Below are positions 46,816-56,976 of a stretch of DNA of 64,000 bases, piece after piece. The stretch lies in contig OZ025847.1 in assembly GCA_964019425.1 (NCBI GenBank), forward strand, positions 1 through 64,000, written 5' to 3'. The notes below the pieces were generated by a model. That model saw only the letters and a list, made by a program, of their open reading frames with translations, ran no database searches and was not told where the DNA came from. Position 1 is the stretch's first letter. Every line of letters begins with the position of its first letter. This stretch comes from Flectonema sp. DT1601. Taxonomy: Eukaryota > Euglenozoa > Diplonemea > Diplonemida > Diplonemidae. A program made the position numbers and the translations under genes.

Positions 46816-47766
46816 TTAAAAGAGTCCACTAAAGAATGGATTCCCATAAGCCGTGTGACTTCTATTTCTCGAAGACGGATATCTCGAGGAAGAGTTGTTG
46901 AAGAATTCAAAAGGACTCTCACAATCACCGAACTGGTTGTATTTACGACGGTCAGCCTCCTTCTGCTTGCGCTGGTTAATCAGCTCCTGTTGTCTTTCTC
47001 TTTGGGCAGCAACCGCAGCTCTACGTCTGCGAATCTCTTGCTCTCTTGCTTGTTGTTGTCTCTGTCTTTCGAGTTGTGCAAATCTGAACAATTCTTCTTG
47101 ATACGTTCTCTGTATCTGAGGTTCTGGTTGTTGAGATTCTACAACCTTTTGCGTGGTCTCTTCTTCTTCTTCGTCATCATCGTCGGATGAATTCTCTTCA
47201 GACAGATTATCAGATTCCTGTTTTTGTTGATCATCAGCAACATCTGTAGCTGTGGATGGAACAGAAGTCTCAGGGAGGACAGAAGACGATTTGATTTCTT
47301 CTTTTTGTATTTCTTCAAATTCCTCATCGTCGTTTATCGATTCGGGAATTTCCCAACTTTCATCTTCACATTCCACAGAACTTTCTGAATTCTGTTCAAC
47401 AACAACATCTTCCGATCCATTCTCTTCATCAGTTGACACCTCCTCAGGGTACGTATCATTCTGTGATGAGAATAGTTCGAGCATCTTCAAGTAGGCTTCT
47501 ATCTTATAAATAACTCGCCTTCTTGCATTCCTCAGTTCATTGTCATCGGCTTCAACATTATCCAACTTCAGCATCTGCTGGAGGAGTAATTCATTAAAAT
47601 GAACTCTGAGAGTTTTAATATTCTGATTGTCCTCTTCGCAGGTAATCTTTGTGAATGCTGCTGACCACTTGCGTGCGATGTCATCGACGGATGTCATCGC
47701 TTCGGTGACGAATTGCATTAACTTATCGTGTTGGCTCATAGCAGAGGAGTATTGGTTCTGTGGCAT
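46816..47766 (-). CDS. BAG-domain protein, paralogue 2
   Basis: A predicted 316-residue protein that likely acts as an Hsp70 nucleotide-exchange co-chaperone. The BAG-like three-helix segment spans ~residues 9-100 (MSQHDKLMQFVTEAM ... RRRVIYKIEAYLKMLE). A strongly acidic linker (~105-220) and a basic, glutamine/arginine-rich helix (RFAQLERQRQQQAREQEIRR) follow, and the C-terminus ends PFFSGLF. The start at 47766 (MPQNQYSSAMSQ) is used because an acceptor AG at 47795-47796 lies within the longer open frame to 47823. It is the intact partner of the gene at 45548-46382, and the tandem arrangement points to local duplication. The BAG call is by helix pattern and conserved positions only. Confidence 0.78.
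   Translation of the reverse strand: MPQNQYSSAMSQHDKLMQFVTEAMTSVDDIARKWSAAFTKITCEEDNQNIKTLRVHFNELLLQQMLKLDNVEADDNELRNARRRVIYKIEAYLKMLELFSSQNDTYPEEVSTDEENGSEDVVVEQNSESSVECEDESWEIPESINDDEEFEEIQKEEIKSSSVLPETSVPSTATDVADDQQKQESDNLSEENSSDDDDEEEEETTQKVVESQQPEPQIQRTYQEELFRFAQLERQRQQQAREQEIRRRRAAVAAQRERQQELINQRKQKEADRRKYNQFGDCESPFEFFNNSSSRYPSSRNRSHTAYGNPFFSGLF
47443..47749 (-). repeat. 307-bp block shared with 46047-46353 (BAG-domain coding)
   Basis: Second copy of the nearly identical block, 1396 bp away in the same orientation. See the entry for 46047-46353. Confidence 0.92.
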
Positions 47767-47987
47767 AATAGGGTTTGTTTTTGTTTTGAAAAAGCTGTAA
47801 TGAAAAATAAATAAATAAAACAATAAGTTATAACACCCTTTTTTTTTTTTTTTCTTTTTTTTTTTTTGTCAACACTTGTTGCACGGTGTTGCAATCAATA
47901 ATGTTGCTCATCAGTTGGATAAAAAAAAAATTTTTCTTTTTTTTTTTCCCTTTCGCAGATGATGGTCTCACACAACAAAAAAAAAAA

Positions 47988-48085
47988 CCATTCAGATAAA
48001 GCCTTGTATATCTTGTTGATCACAGACAGTATTACTGGAGAATGGGGTAAATAGGTAACATTCGGCTCTTAATTCGAATAGTTTC
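47988..48085 (-). ncRNA. Candidate structured ncRNA, copy A (related to 63105-63278)
   Basis: Read on the minus strand it starts GAAACTATTCGAATTAAGAG and ends AAGGCTTTATCTGAATGG, directly followed by T11 (47987-47977). The two ends can form a closing stem (GAGCC with GGCTT, ATTC with GAAT). The internal word CAGTAATACTGTCTGTGATC is shared, with small changes, by copy B. Matching ends, a matching core and the T tract suggest a Pol III-type transcript or a short mobile copy. It lies 22 bp past the stop codon of the gene at 48108-48596, so it could also be a 3' UTR element. Confidence 0.4.
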
Positions 48086-48107
48086 GTCTCTAATCAAATG
48101 ATGATGA

Positions 48108-48596
48108 CTACATCTTAGAAGGATTATTCTTAATGTAAGAAGATATCTGTTTCATCATTCCCTGTTGAAGGGATTTCATGGCTGACAATGGTCGAACCAT
48201 TACTTTTAGTTCCGTTGCTTTTTTAGTTTTTCCATCAACGATGAGAAGATCAATCCCGTCAACGTCAACAACCTTTCCATCGCTGGTCGTTACTTTGGCT
48301 GAGAAGTGAAGTGCTACTCTGGCTGTGTTGGTTGCCTTGTCAGTTCCGACAAAGACTTCTGTGTATGATAATTCTTTTAACACGTGTAGTACAGATTTCA
48401 GTATTGGTTCGTATTCTCTTCTTTTTGAATATCCAGTATGAACTACTGGTGATGAGAATTTAAAAGGACCTCCACAACCAGCATTAGTCATAACGTCGAA
48501 GAGTTCCATTTCTCTACCATCCTTCAACATCTTTATCCAAGTTTGTGCGTATTCCATTCCAATCTTGTGGAGGGTTGGGTCGGCTGGTAGATCCAT
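48108..48596 (-). CDS. NTF2/SnoaL-like small protein
   Basis: A 162-residue protein with the alpha+beta cone pattern of the NTF2-like superfamily: an N-terminal helix (LHKIGMEYAQTWIKMLKDG), a helix rich in L and V around residue 70, strands carrying ARVALHFSAKV and GIDLLIVDGK, and the SnoaL_2-type ending ELKVMVRPLSAMKSLQQGM. In bacteria and eukaryotes this ending (a strand, then RPL and a helix) is common in small proteins that bind hydrophobic ligands; many have no catalytic role. There is no signal peptide. The acceptor is TTTTTTCTCTCTTTTTAG, ending at 48611. Confidence 0.75.
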   Translation of the reverse strand: MDLPADPTLHKIGMEYAQTWIKMLKDGREMELFDVMTNAGCGGPFKFSSPVVHTGYSKRREYEPILKSVLHVLKELSYTEVFVGTDKATNTARVALHFSAKVTTSDGKVVDVDGIDLLIVDGKTKKATELKVMVRPLSAMKSLQQGMMKQISSYIKNNPSKM

Positions 48597-48737
48597 TATT
48601 GTTTAATATTCTAAAAAGAGAGAAAAAAATGTTAAAGTGAATGGTATTTTACATTTCGATATATATAAGTAATTATCTCAAACAAAGTAATGTATGTTTT
48701 TTTTTTTTTTTTTTTTCCCCCCACGAAAAAAAAAAGA
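48597..48737. other. Short intergenic spacer with T-run
   Basis: Contains T22 (about 48696-48717) and the acceptor of the NTF2-like gene. Confidence 0.5.
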
Positions 48738-49877
48738 TCATCGATTTTTTTGATAGTCAAGCATTCGCAGTTGAAATGATCTGGTAGAGTTGTACTTCGA
48801 TCTCATCCAATACATTCCGTAACCACACCATGCTAGACCTGACCCTATCCACGCTCTTCTCGCATATTTAAAATAACGATAAGGATTCCCTCCAATCTTC
48901 TTTATTCTCCAACTAGCAACTATAACAGCAGTCGGTGTTATTTGCGACAACATAAATATCTGTGCAGCCATATAAAGTAATTTATCATTTTGAACTTTAG
49001 AAGCATTTATATAATCTTGTTTGGTGACGGTACCAAACTTTGATAAGATTCCATCCATATGAGCTGCCCCAACAATCGATACACATTTTTTAAAAGCTCG
49101 AGATGCTTCTTGCATGTTGTAAGCAAGAATTGTATTTCTATCGTGTAGAAGGGGTTCTTGAAGACCTTTGAAAAGATCGCTGTTTTCAACGACATCCTTG
49201 ACGATATCTTTGTTAAAATAACTCGCAACCATACTCTTCATCTTTATTATATTTTCATCACTTATGTCTTCTTCAGAGAGTGTTTGAAATTCTGATAACG
49301 TTCGGTTCAATTCCTTTAAAGAAGGAGACACTTGTTGTATTAGATCCCCGAAAACGGCTTCTTTCATAATCTTAAACGGTCCAACATCATACCAAGCAGC
49401 TATAAGACATTTCTGAATTGTATGAGAGTACGGTAAATCAATAAACATTACGTTAGCTCCATGAGATTTTGCTTCGGAGGCTGCTATTGCCTGTTCTCCG
49501 CCGTTAACTGTTCCCAAGAGGGATTCGAACTTCATGCTTTGTAGGTGAAGTAACCAAAAATCTGGTTGTATGAGTATCCTCCAATTCGATAGCACATAAT
49601 CAACAGACAACTCACCTAATATTTCTGTTTTGTTAACCTCAGCCATGTGTTGTCTTTGATCACATAATTCTAACAAGACTGCTGATGGTTTCACAAATCT
49701 AATAACGGTTTTGATATCTTCAGAGCTCTTCGGATCAATATGATTAACACCAACAACATAAACTCTACTCTTGTGCTTCTTGTTAGTGAGAACTGCAGTG
49801 TTGCTTAACTCTTCTTTCATACTGTTAGGGATGTCAGGAGGCATCCCACTTCTGATATTTGCAATCATTTGTAACAT
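48738..49877 (-). CDS. TraB-family membrane protein
   Basis: A 379-residue protein of the TraB/PrgY/GumN (TIKI-like) fold. Conserved sites are VVGVNHIDPKS (~residues 41-51), AVLLELCDQR (~69-78), and SIVGAAHMDGI (~270-280); the histidines and the glutamate are the putative metal-site residues of the family. Two hydrophobic segments near the C-terminus (~300-322 and ~345-362) would anchor it, as in eukaryotic TRABD proteins of the mitochondrial outer membrane. Its function is not settled in most eukaryotes. A pyrimidine tract (TTTTTTCAG) with AG at 49916-49917 precedes the ATG. Confidence 0.85.
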   Translation of the reverse strand: MLQMIANIRSGMPPDIPNSMKEELSNTAVLTNKKHKSRVYVVGVNHIDPKSSEDIKTVIRFVKPSAVLLELCDQRQHMAEVNKTEILGELSVDYVLSNWRILIQPDFWLLHLQSMKFESLLGTVNGGEQAIAASEAKSHGANVMFIDLPYSHTIQKCLIAAWYDVGPFKIMKEAVFGDLIQQVSPSLKELNRTLSEFQTLSEEDISDENIIKMKSMVASYFNKDIVKDVVENSDLFKGLQEPLLHDRNTILAYNMQEASRAFKKCVSIVGAAHMDGILSKFGTVTKQDYINASKVQNDKLLYMAAQIFMLSQITPTAVIVASWRIKKIGGNPYRYFKYARRAWIGSGLAWCGYGMYWMRSKYNSTRSFQLRMLDYQKNR

Positions 49878-50845
49878 TTTACTAACAAGCGACAGGGGGA
49901 TAGAGAGAGGATTGTCTGAAAAAAGTTTAAAAAAAAAAAAAAATTATAATCTCAAAATCACAACTCGCTCATCATCATCATGTGTTTTTTAACCTGAACA
50001 AGACAATTCAACAATAATAATTTAAAAAAAAAAAAAAAAAACATTATAATTTATTCATGGAAAAGACTCACGTAAGAGAGCCTTAGTAGATAACAAGACA
50101 GGAAAGTGTGTTTAATAAATGCGCGCATGCCCTACAATCAAAAAGGATACAGAGCTATCTAACTAGTAAGAAAAAGAACAAAGAAGGAATTCAAACATAT
50201 CTATCAAACATGTGATTCATGAGAGATGCCCTGACTTTACAATAATGATGGAGAGGAAGAGTGAAAGGAAGAATAAACAAATCCTGCTTTAGAAATTTAG
50301 GATTGCTACATATATATAAATTCTTGTTTTAATTTTTTTAAAAGTGACATAATAAAAGCATTCAAGCATCAAAATGTTAAATAATATAATAAATAATACA
50401 ACAATCAGTAAACAAACTCAGAGGACACGCGATGCTCGAAATTGGAGGGTCGTTTCAAAGGTAGGAACCGCCAGCATGGGAAGCGACAGCTTCAACCAAC
50501 CTCCATCCCCCTCAAAACAATTGAGCACCGCGGTGCCCTGCACTTCTTTGTTCTTTACATAATATTACAAAAACATAGCAACCAAACCAGACTGAGAGGA
50601 CCGCGCAAATAAAAAAACTGAGAGGGAAGAGAGGAGGAAGGAAATAGTTAGATTGGAAAAGAGAGGAAACCTGTTTGAAACAGGCAGAAAAGAGAGGAAG
50701 AAAAGGAAAATCAGCACATCGCGATAATCCTCTTTCTGTATTTATAAGAATACTATTCCACAGACACATACAAGGACGATGTAAGATAAAAAGAAGTAAT
50801 TCGGAGTGATATCAATGCGTTGTTTAAAACTATTGAAATTAATTA
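49878..50845. other. Intergenic, AT-rich then purine-rich
   Basis: Holds A13-A18 homopolymers (49926-50040) and a purine-rich stretch (50610-50710). The open frame at 50512-50769 on the minus strand is hydrophobic only because of this purine run. I see no supported gene. Confidence 0.45.
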
Positions 50846-51202
50846 TTACATAGCCGCTAGCAATGCGTGTGGAATTGGGTCCTCATCAACTGGGACGATA
50901 GCACATTCAGATGCGTCAGGAGCGTTGATCCAATACAAAGGATCAGATCGAGGGTCTGGTTTCGGAAGTGCACCTTTCTTGCGTCTCTTCTTCTTCTTCT
51001 TATCAGTCGTAGTGGTAGTGACACCACACGGTGTTGGTAGCATTAATGGTTGTCCATATCTACTATCATTCTGCATGTACTCAACATACCTTTCTGGTTC
51101 ATAACAATTTCTAAACACCGGCAAAGGTTGAAATGGAGGAACCCAACACTCACCATTCATTGGATACATTTCGAACTGTTGAGGGTACATCATGTCAGTC
51201 AT
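50846..51202 (-). CDS. Small protein of unknown function
   Basis: An 118-residue ORF in the coding direction with reasonable amino-acid composition: a Met/Pro/aromatic-rich N-terminus (QQFEMYPMNGECWVPPFQP), a lysine/arginine-rich basic patch (KKKKKRRKKG, ~residues 69-78) that could be a nuclear or nucleolar signal, then SDPLYWINAPDASECAIVP. I do not recognise the family. The acceptor is not certain; AG at 51306-51307 after a C/T-rich stretch is the best candidate. Confidence 0.5.
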   Translation of the reverse strand: MTDMMYPQQFEMYPMNGECWVPPFQPLPVFRNCYEPERYVEYMQNDSRYGQPLMLPTPCGVTTTTTDKKKKKRRKKGALPKPDPRSDPLYWINAPDASECAIVPVDEDPIPHALLAAM

Positions 51203-51819
51203 TTTATTTGTGTTGTTGGCGTAGGTTTCGGTTGAGGAAGAGGTTTGAATTGAGTTGTAAGAAGATAAACGCTGAGAATGCGTTTTTGGTATTGGCTTGA
51301 ATGGTCTGAGGGGAGCGAATTAACTACAATAAAAACAAAGCTCTGGTAACACAATTAACACTGTCGATCAAAACCTGATAAGAGAGAATTAGAAAATTAA
51401 AGAAAAAAAAAAAATTGAAATATTAAGCTTCACTATATATGTTTTCTAACTTTTTTATCACAGTTTTAAAAATCTACGTGCTCAAGAGTATTATAACGGC
51501 AACTTCTTCCTTTCTTAATATGAAAATATTGTCGCAATTGAGAACTAGAAGCTGGCGAAGGAGTAGCCTCACCATTCATCAACAGTGATGCACATTGGGC
51601 TTGGTTGTATGTTAGATTTCACTTAGCTAAATTGATAGCTTTTTTTTAAAGATTTTACAAACTGGAAAACAAAAAAGAAAAAAGAGCTAAAAACCGAAAT
51701 TATGTTCAACGTAATGAACATTGCTGGACGGATTTCTTTACATTTTTTTTTTTTTTTTTTAAAATAAATCTAAGTATGGGTCACAATTAAGTGCCTCAAT
51801 ATGAATGTGATTTCAATTT
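51203..51819. other. Intergenic, AT-rich
   Basis: UTR-like sequence with a T18 run around 51740-51757. I see no gene here. Confidence 0.5.
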
Positions 51820-52900
51820 CTAATCAAATCCCGGATTACGAAGATTGCTGTGAACTCTTTTTGAATTAGCAACTTGAAGTGTCCATGGAGCTACTTGTCT
51901 AAGTTGAAAGTCATCCTCAGGAGGAGAAACAAATCCTGGGCTCTCTCGTTGACCGCCTGTTGGGATTGGTGCGGTGCAATATTTCCTGGCAAGCATGACC
52001 ATCATGTCTTCCTCATGCCCAGCGAATTCACGCAAGATCTGATCAACACTGGAAACCTTTGAAGGATTATGAATTGAATAGAAATCAATCAGCTGTTGAC
52101 GATATTTCTCCTGCTTCTCAGTACTGCGAGATGGTTGTTGAGGAACAGGCACCGCAGCAACACCAGACTTAGTTGGTTGACCTCCGTATGTTTGAGCTAT
52201 TTGTGTTATTCTGTTTGCAGCTGGTGTACTCGCATCCGGAAGTGAAGGACCGACAGATGTATCACCATTAAGAATCTTCTTAGCAGTCTGACTGCTGTAG
52301 TGATGTGTTGGTAGTTGTCCTGTGTTCCTCATGTGAGAGTTCTGAAGTTCTGTATTCCTCTCAAGAGCTATCTCAAAGTCATGTGCTAAATGATGTAATT
52401 CATCTTCAGATTGTTTCATGTGATCACGTAGTTGTTTAATGTATCCATCTTGTTCAAGAGATGCTTGTTTTGATCTTAAATTCTCAACCTGACTCTGCGC
52501 CAACTGATTACACAAATTCGCAAGCGTTTCCTTCAAACTATTAACTTCTTCTTGAAACTTTGTTATCTCTTGTTTGTAGGCTTCTTTTTGGGTTTCCAAT
52601 TCTTTCTTCTTTAACCTTTCGAATTCGACGTTGTCTTTGATTTCTTCAAAATCAATTTCCACTTCAAAAACATTATCACAATGAGGACAAGATGTCGCTG
52701 TGAATGTCGGAGCTGGTTGCAAGCGAAGTTCCAACGCATCCTGTTTTGTTGTTATTGTTATTATTTTTTTAGTTGTCTTCAATACCAACTTAAGTAAAAA
52801 AATAACCAATTCAATATCACACCTGAGTAATTGGAAGCACATCATTCGTTAAACTTGCAGACGACGAAGTATTGGTAGCGGGTACCCCCAAATCTGTCAT
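51820..52900 (-). CDS. Two-exon coiled-coil protein of unknown function
   Basis: Exons 52900-52823 (26 codons, MTDLGVPATNTSS ...) and 52740-51820 join in frame to 332 residues. The intron (52822-52741, 82 nt) starts GTGTGA and ends ACAG. Without the short first exon the frame would begin in intron sequence. Features: a CPHC zinc-binding-like pair early on (SCPHCDNVFEVEI), a long coiled coil (~residues 55-185), a Gln/Pro-rich linker, and a small helical motif LIDFYSIHNPSKVSSVDQIL then FAGHEEDMMVMLARKY. I recall similar FY..HNP...VD.IL motifs at the ends of coiled-coil and flagellar proteins in kinetoplastids. The acceptor AG is at 52947-52948. Confidence 0.72.
52741..52822 (-). other. Intron of the coiled-coil gene (82 nt)
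   Basis: GT...AG with an AT-rich interior; splicing gives VLPITQ joined to DALELRLQ in frame. Confidence 0.7.
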
Positions 52901-53548
52901 CTTTCAAGATTGACGGTTGGAGTCCAAATGACCCCCCTGTGGGTCTCTGTTTGAGATAAAAAAAGTTAAACAAAAAAAATAAAAATAACTCAAAAAAAGG
53001 GGTATTCACGTTCTTTTTCTTCAACTGTTGATCACCACCTGTATAATGTTGAAAAATGATTTTAAAAAATTTATTAGAACTTTTTGGCATAACTTAAATA
53101 GAACGTCGGAAGGGGGACACACCAACCGACTTAGGGGAAAAAATAAAGAAGAAAATTTAAACGCAAACACAACAAAGAAAAAAATAAAAAAAAGAACGAG
53201 AGGATAATAATAATAATAATTTTTTTTTTTTTTTTTGAAGCTATCAGAATCAGAGGCAAAAAAATGCAAACACAACAATAACAAAAAAAAAATAAATAAA
53301 TAATATATGGGTAAATAAATGAAATTTTTTGTCTGGAAAAAAAAAAAAAGAAAAAGAAAAAGAATTGGCTTTAACTTCAACTATACAAAAAATAATGATA
53401 TAACAACTGTGATTTTTTGTTTGTGCACGAAACCGTGGACCGACTTAAACTGATAAAGCTAAAGGAGGTTTACGTGTGCTGCCAACATTCTTTTTCGTTC
53501 TTACAATACTTGTTAAATGCAAAAAAAAAAAAAAAAACATTAAATATA
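52901..53548. other. Intergenic, dense homopolymers
   Basis: Many A and T runs (53220-53240, 53335-53350, 53520-53537). Open frames here are phenylalanine/leucine runs from the homopolymers. I see no gene here. Confidence 0.55.
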
Positions 53549-55471
53549 TTATATTCCCAGATCGAATGATGAAGTTATAGAAGAGACTTCAGACTGGCTG
53601 AAATCTTCACATCCGTCACTGTCACACTCAGCTGCTATTGACTTGTAGTTGTTGTTGCACAGTACTGGTTGAAGTGATGACCTGTCAACAGTTAACACCC
53701 GAGCAGTGTTTCCAATAAAAGTATTTTTAATAAATTTCGGAACCGAATCAGAGCACAGCAACGCAAAACCAGAACCAGGTGTATTAATAAAAAAAACATT
53801 ACCGACTGCTACAGGACAAGAAGACTCTCGAGCGACACAGGCGTGTGATTGGAGGCTGATGAATTTATTTTTTTCGAGCAGACCAGTTGATTTTCTTGCA
53901 AAAACGACACCAAAAGGAGAATTTTTAAAAATATTTCGAGATATAAAAGGCTTAGAACCATCTGTTACGAACACACATCGATCACCGTTCTCTTTTAACG
54001 TATTCTTTGAAAGAACTGGACGAGTCGATATCCCATGAATACGAACTCCACCACCTTCATTTTCACAAATCATATTATTATCTATCCGAGGAGTACTTCC
54101 TGACTCCACAAGTATACCAAGACAGCCATTCTTTGTGATGCTGCATTCTGATAAGTCACCACTGGATTTTTTTGAAAAAACAATTCCAGTACCGCGTCCA
54201 TTTTCTATTGTACATTTTGTAATTAAAGGTTTTGTCCCGAATCCCTCCACCAATATTCCAATACCACCAGAGTCTTTGATGGTACATTCCTCAATGGTCG
54301 GTTTGCTTCTTGAGAATAGTCGAATTGAGGCTTCATGACCAGTAGCTGAGAATGAACAATTTTTAAAATGCGGAGTGCTATCATTTGAGACTAATAAACA
54401 ATTATTATTAAGAGATGAGAATGAACAGTTTTTCACAATCAGGCCACATGAAGACACAGATAACAGCGGCTGACTAACTACAGCATCACATGAGAATTGA
54501 AGTCCGTCAAGAATACAATTTTCAGATGAATCTGTGATGGTGACAGAACCGAATATGACTGCTCGTTGATTACTTTTTGATTGTTCTGAACGAATGATGA
54601 CAGGTATTGATATTGTAATGTCTTCCTCATAACTACCAGGTTTCAACATGATTACATCCCCCGGAATAGATGTAACGAGTGCGCTTGTTATACTACAGTG
54701 GTGTTGTGTTTGATAAGAACTACTCCATCTGTCATCAGTGTATTCCTCGTACGGTTGTAGACGACAATCTACAAAATGTTTTGTTCGTCGTATTCTCTGA
54801 TTCCCATTTGAACGAGAAGTAACATAACGATCTTGATTGCCAATAACTTTCCAATACCCAGAACATTGAGACAACGCTCTTTCTCTTATCGCAAGTGAAC
54901 TTTGCTCTGGTGATCTTTTCAATTCTTTAGCTGACGGTTTTAACTGATTTACTTCGTGTTTAAATTCCTGAGGACATTCATGATTATCAATCCTGACTTT
55001 AGTAGTGTCTTCATATCGTAATTGTGTTGAGGGTTTAGTAGTTTGTTGATTTGATTTTAGTTTCTTTTTGTTTTTCCCAACCCGTTGAAACTCCTTCTCC
55101 GTAAATTGAATTGCCGCAGTTGCTACTAAAGTCGTATTATTTGATCTAATCCTTCCTTGAGGTATTATTTCATTACGAGGGTCGTCAATAAATAACTCAC
55201 AATGCATCTTTAGGATTGGAGCAGCAAACATTCGATGGGTGCTAAGTCGAAGAGATCTACCTGCGTGACCAACTAACAGTTCATGTCGTTCTTCTCTTTG
55301 AATTGCAGCCACTGCTGTTGCAGCAGCTATGGTCATTACGAATCTTGTTGGGTGTACTCTTCGAGTTCCTTTCTTTCTTTTATTTTTTATAATCAGATTT
55401 GAAGTGGTGGTTGTGCTCCCTCGCCTCGATTTCTTCCTCTTCTGTGAACCTGTTCGGAGTGAAGTCATCAT
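53549..55471 (-). CDS. Right-handed parallel beta-helix repeat protein
   Basis: A 640-residue protein. The N-terminal ~250 residues are basic and low in complexity (QKRKKSRRG, KNKKKLKSNQQ). From ~residue 280 to 615 there are about twelve ~23-residue turns of the beta-helix type, such as GLIVKNCSFSSLNNNCLLVS, PTIEECTIKDSGGIGILVE and PLITKCTIENGRGTGIVFS. This is the NosD/FBXO11-like fold, common in carbohydrate-acting enzymes and in eukaryotic scaffold proteins. No signal peptide or enzyme active site is evident, so a binding role is more likely than a pectate-lyase role. An AG-ended C/T tract near 55514 is a possible acceptor. Confidence 0.82.
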   Translation of the reverse strand: MMTSLRTGSQKRKKSRRGSTTTTSNLIIKNKRKKGTRRVHPTRFVMTIAAATAVAAIQREERHELLVGHAGRSLRLSTHRMFAAPILKMHCELFIDDPRNEIIPQGRIRSNNTTLVATAAIQFTEKEFQRVGKNKKKLKSNQQTTKPSTQLRYEDTTKVRIDNHECPQEFKHEVNQLKPSAKELKRSPEQSSLAIRERALSQCSGYWKVIGNQDRYVTSRSNGNQRIRRTKHFVDCRLQPYEEYTDDRWSSSYQTQHHCSITSALVTSIPGDVIMLKPGSYEEDITISIPVIIRSEQSKSNQRAVIFGSVTITDSSENCILDGLQFSCDAVVSQPLLSVSSCGLIVKNCSFSSLNNNCLLVSNDSTPHFKNCSFSATGHEASIRLFSRSKPTIEECTIKDSGGIGILVEGFGTKPLITKCTIENGRGTGIVFSKKSSGDLSECSITKNGCLGILVESGSTPRIDNNMICENEGGGVRIHGISTRPVLSKNTLKENGDRCVFVTDGSKPFISRNIFKNSPFGVVFARKSTGLLEKNKFISLQSHACVARESSCPVAVGNVFFINTPGSGFALLCSDSVPKFIKNTFIGNTARVLTVDRSSLQPVLCNNNYKSIAAECDSDGCEDFSQSEVSSITSSFDLGI

Positions 55472-55586
55472 TTTATTTTTTTATTTATTATTATCTGAGT
55501 TCATCTCCCTGAGAAGATGAACGATGATTTACATATATTTAAAATAACCGTAATTATACTAATATTATATAAGTAAAAAAAATGAC

Positions 55587-56786
55587 TTAGTTATTCTTCT
55601 TTGCAGTTGGAGCAACGCCGGCTAAGTCAAACGCTCTTCGAACGGCCCTGTCGATATTAACAATTTTCTTGAAACTACTGCACTTCCTCGCCTTTAAGAA
55701 TAGCGGTCTTGGATGAGTTACGAGAGCTGATGAGAATGATAACAAAATCTTTCGAAGAACTTTGTAACTAATTGTTTGAAAATTTATTTGAGATTCCATC
55801 ATCAGAAATAGTTCTCTTCGAGATTCACACGTGGCTGTCAAAACTGACGACATATCCGCAATGTTTGTATTCGACAAGCTTCTTGAATCGATATTTCTCT
55901 TTTGAATTTCACGACACAATAAATAAATTACGTCCGATCTGTACAAGCCTCCTCTCTTTGACACAACCAACATCTCTGTCAGGTCATTGGTACTCAAAAC
56001 ATTGCAACTCTTTGAAAAGATGTCTTCCAATCGCAAGTATAAAGAACCACACAAATCACGTGACAAATTGCAGTCCCTTCTTGAAGAGAGAAGTAGACAT
56101 TTTAATGTTATTTTAATAAGTACCAAAGTGCCATCTGATTTCTCTTCCTTAACAACATTCTCAGACACAGTCGACACGAATTTCAATACCGAAGGAGATG
56201 TCTTTGGGAATATTAACAACGTGTTTAGGCAGTTTGAAATACCGTTATCACTACCACTACAAGCCTTGGTTAGGGGTATTAAGAAGGAATCTGGAGGTGA
56301 TTGTATTCCAGTATGTGTCAAGGTGGTTGCAAGTAGATCAGAAAATCCTTGTTCAAAGAGTCGCTTTTGACCATATGAGGAGCTTGCAATGTTGCTGCAG
56401 TATCGTGAAATCCAATTGTTGTTTTTGATATAAGAAAGTGTACTCATCGACTTTATCAGATTAGGAGACCAGGGAATGTTTTCGGTTGATTTGGTTAGCG
56501 TCGTTGCTAATTTTATCAGAAACGGAGAATACGATTTTTCAACTTCACTTTTCGATAAAATCGAAGCCGCCTCCTTCGCCGACAATATCTTTCCCAATCG
56601 CAGTTGCTGCTCTTCCCTCCAGGAGATATTTTTCTTCATAACACTCGTTGCGAGTTCAATTTTCATTTCACCATTCATGACCTCAATATTCTCTCTTCGT
56701 TGTAACACAACTGCTGCTTCTACTGCGACTTTCACAGAAGATGTCGGGTTTGACAATATCTGAAGCAGCTTACTAACCCTTGACAT
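55587..56786 (-). CDS. Helical protein of unknown function, possibly mitochondrial
   Basis: A 399-residue all-helical protein, rich in Leu, Ser and Lys, with short repeated helix pairs (for example SPFLIKLATTLTKS and LIKSMSTLSYIKN). It resembles the degenerate helical repeats of mitochondrial RNA-binding proteins in Euglenozoa. The N-terminus (MSRVSKLLQILSNPTSSVK) could be a mitochondrial targeting peptide. A conserved-looking C-terminus (VNIDRAVRRAFDLAGV) follows. I do not recognise a named domain. Confidence 0.6.
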   Translation of the reverse strand: MSRVSKLLQILSNPTSSVKVAVEAAVVLQRRENIEVMNGEMKIELATSVMKKNISWREEQQLRLGKILSAKEAASILSKSEVEKSYSPFLIKLATTLTKSTENIPWSPNLIKSMSTLSYIKNNNWISRYCSNIASSSYGQKRLFEQGFSDLLATTLTHTGIQSPPDSFLIPLTKACSGSDNGISNCLNTLLIFPKTSPSVLKFVSTVSENVVKEEKSDGTLVLIKITLKCLLLSSRRDCNLSRDLCGSLYLRLEDIFSKSCNVLSTNDLTEMLVVSKRGGLYRSDVIYLLCREIQKRNIDSRSLSNTNIADMSSVLTATCESRRELFLMMESQINFQTISYKVLRKILLSFSSALVTHPRPLFLKARKCSSFKKIVNIDRAVRRAFDLAGVAPTAKKNN

Positions 56787-56976
56787 TTTTATATTAATTC
56801 TCGTCAGCTAGAGTGAGTCATATTTATTGTTTTTTTGAAAGGAACCTGGTTTTTTTTTTATAGAAACTTATAATACAAGTAATCGAAATGATTTAAGGTA
56901 AATCTGAAATCAGACTTGTAAAAGTCTACTGAGATGGTAAGAAATACAACAGATCAAAACATTATGACCATAGGCA

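Noticed and set aside
50512-50769. 85-codon hydrophobic minus-strand open frame
   Set aside because: Hydrophobicity comes from a purine-rich stretch on the plus strand; no acceptor or conserved pattern.
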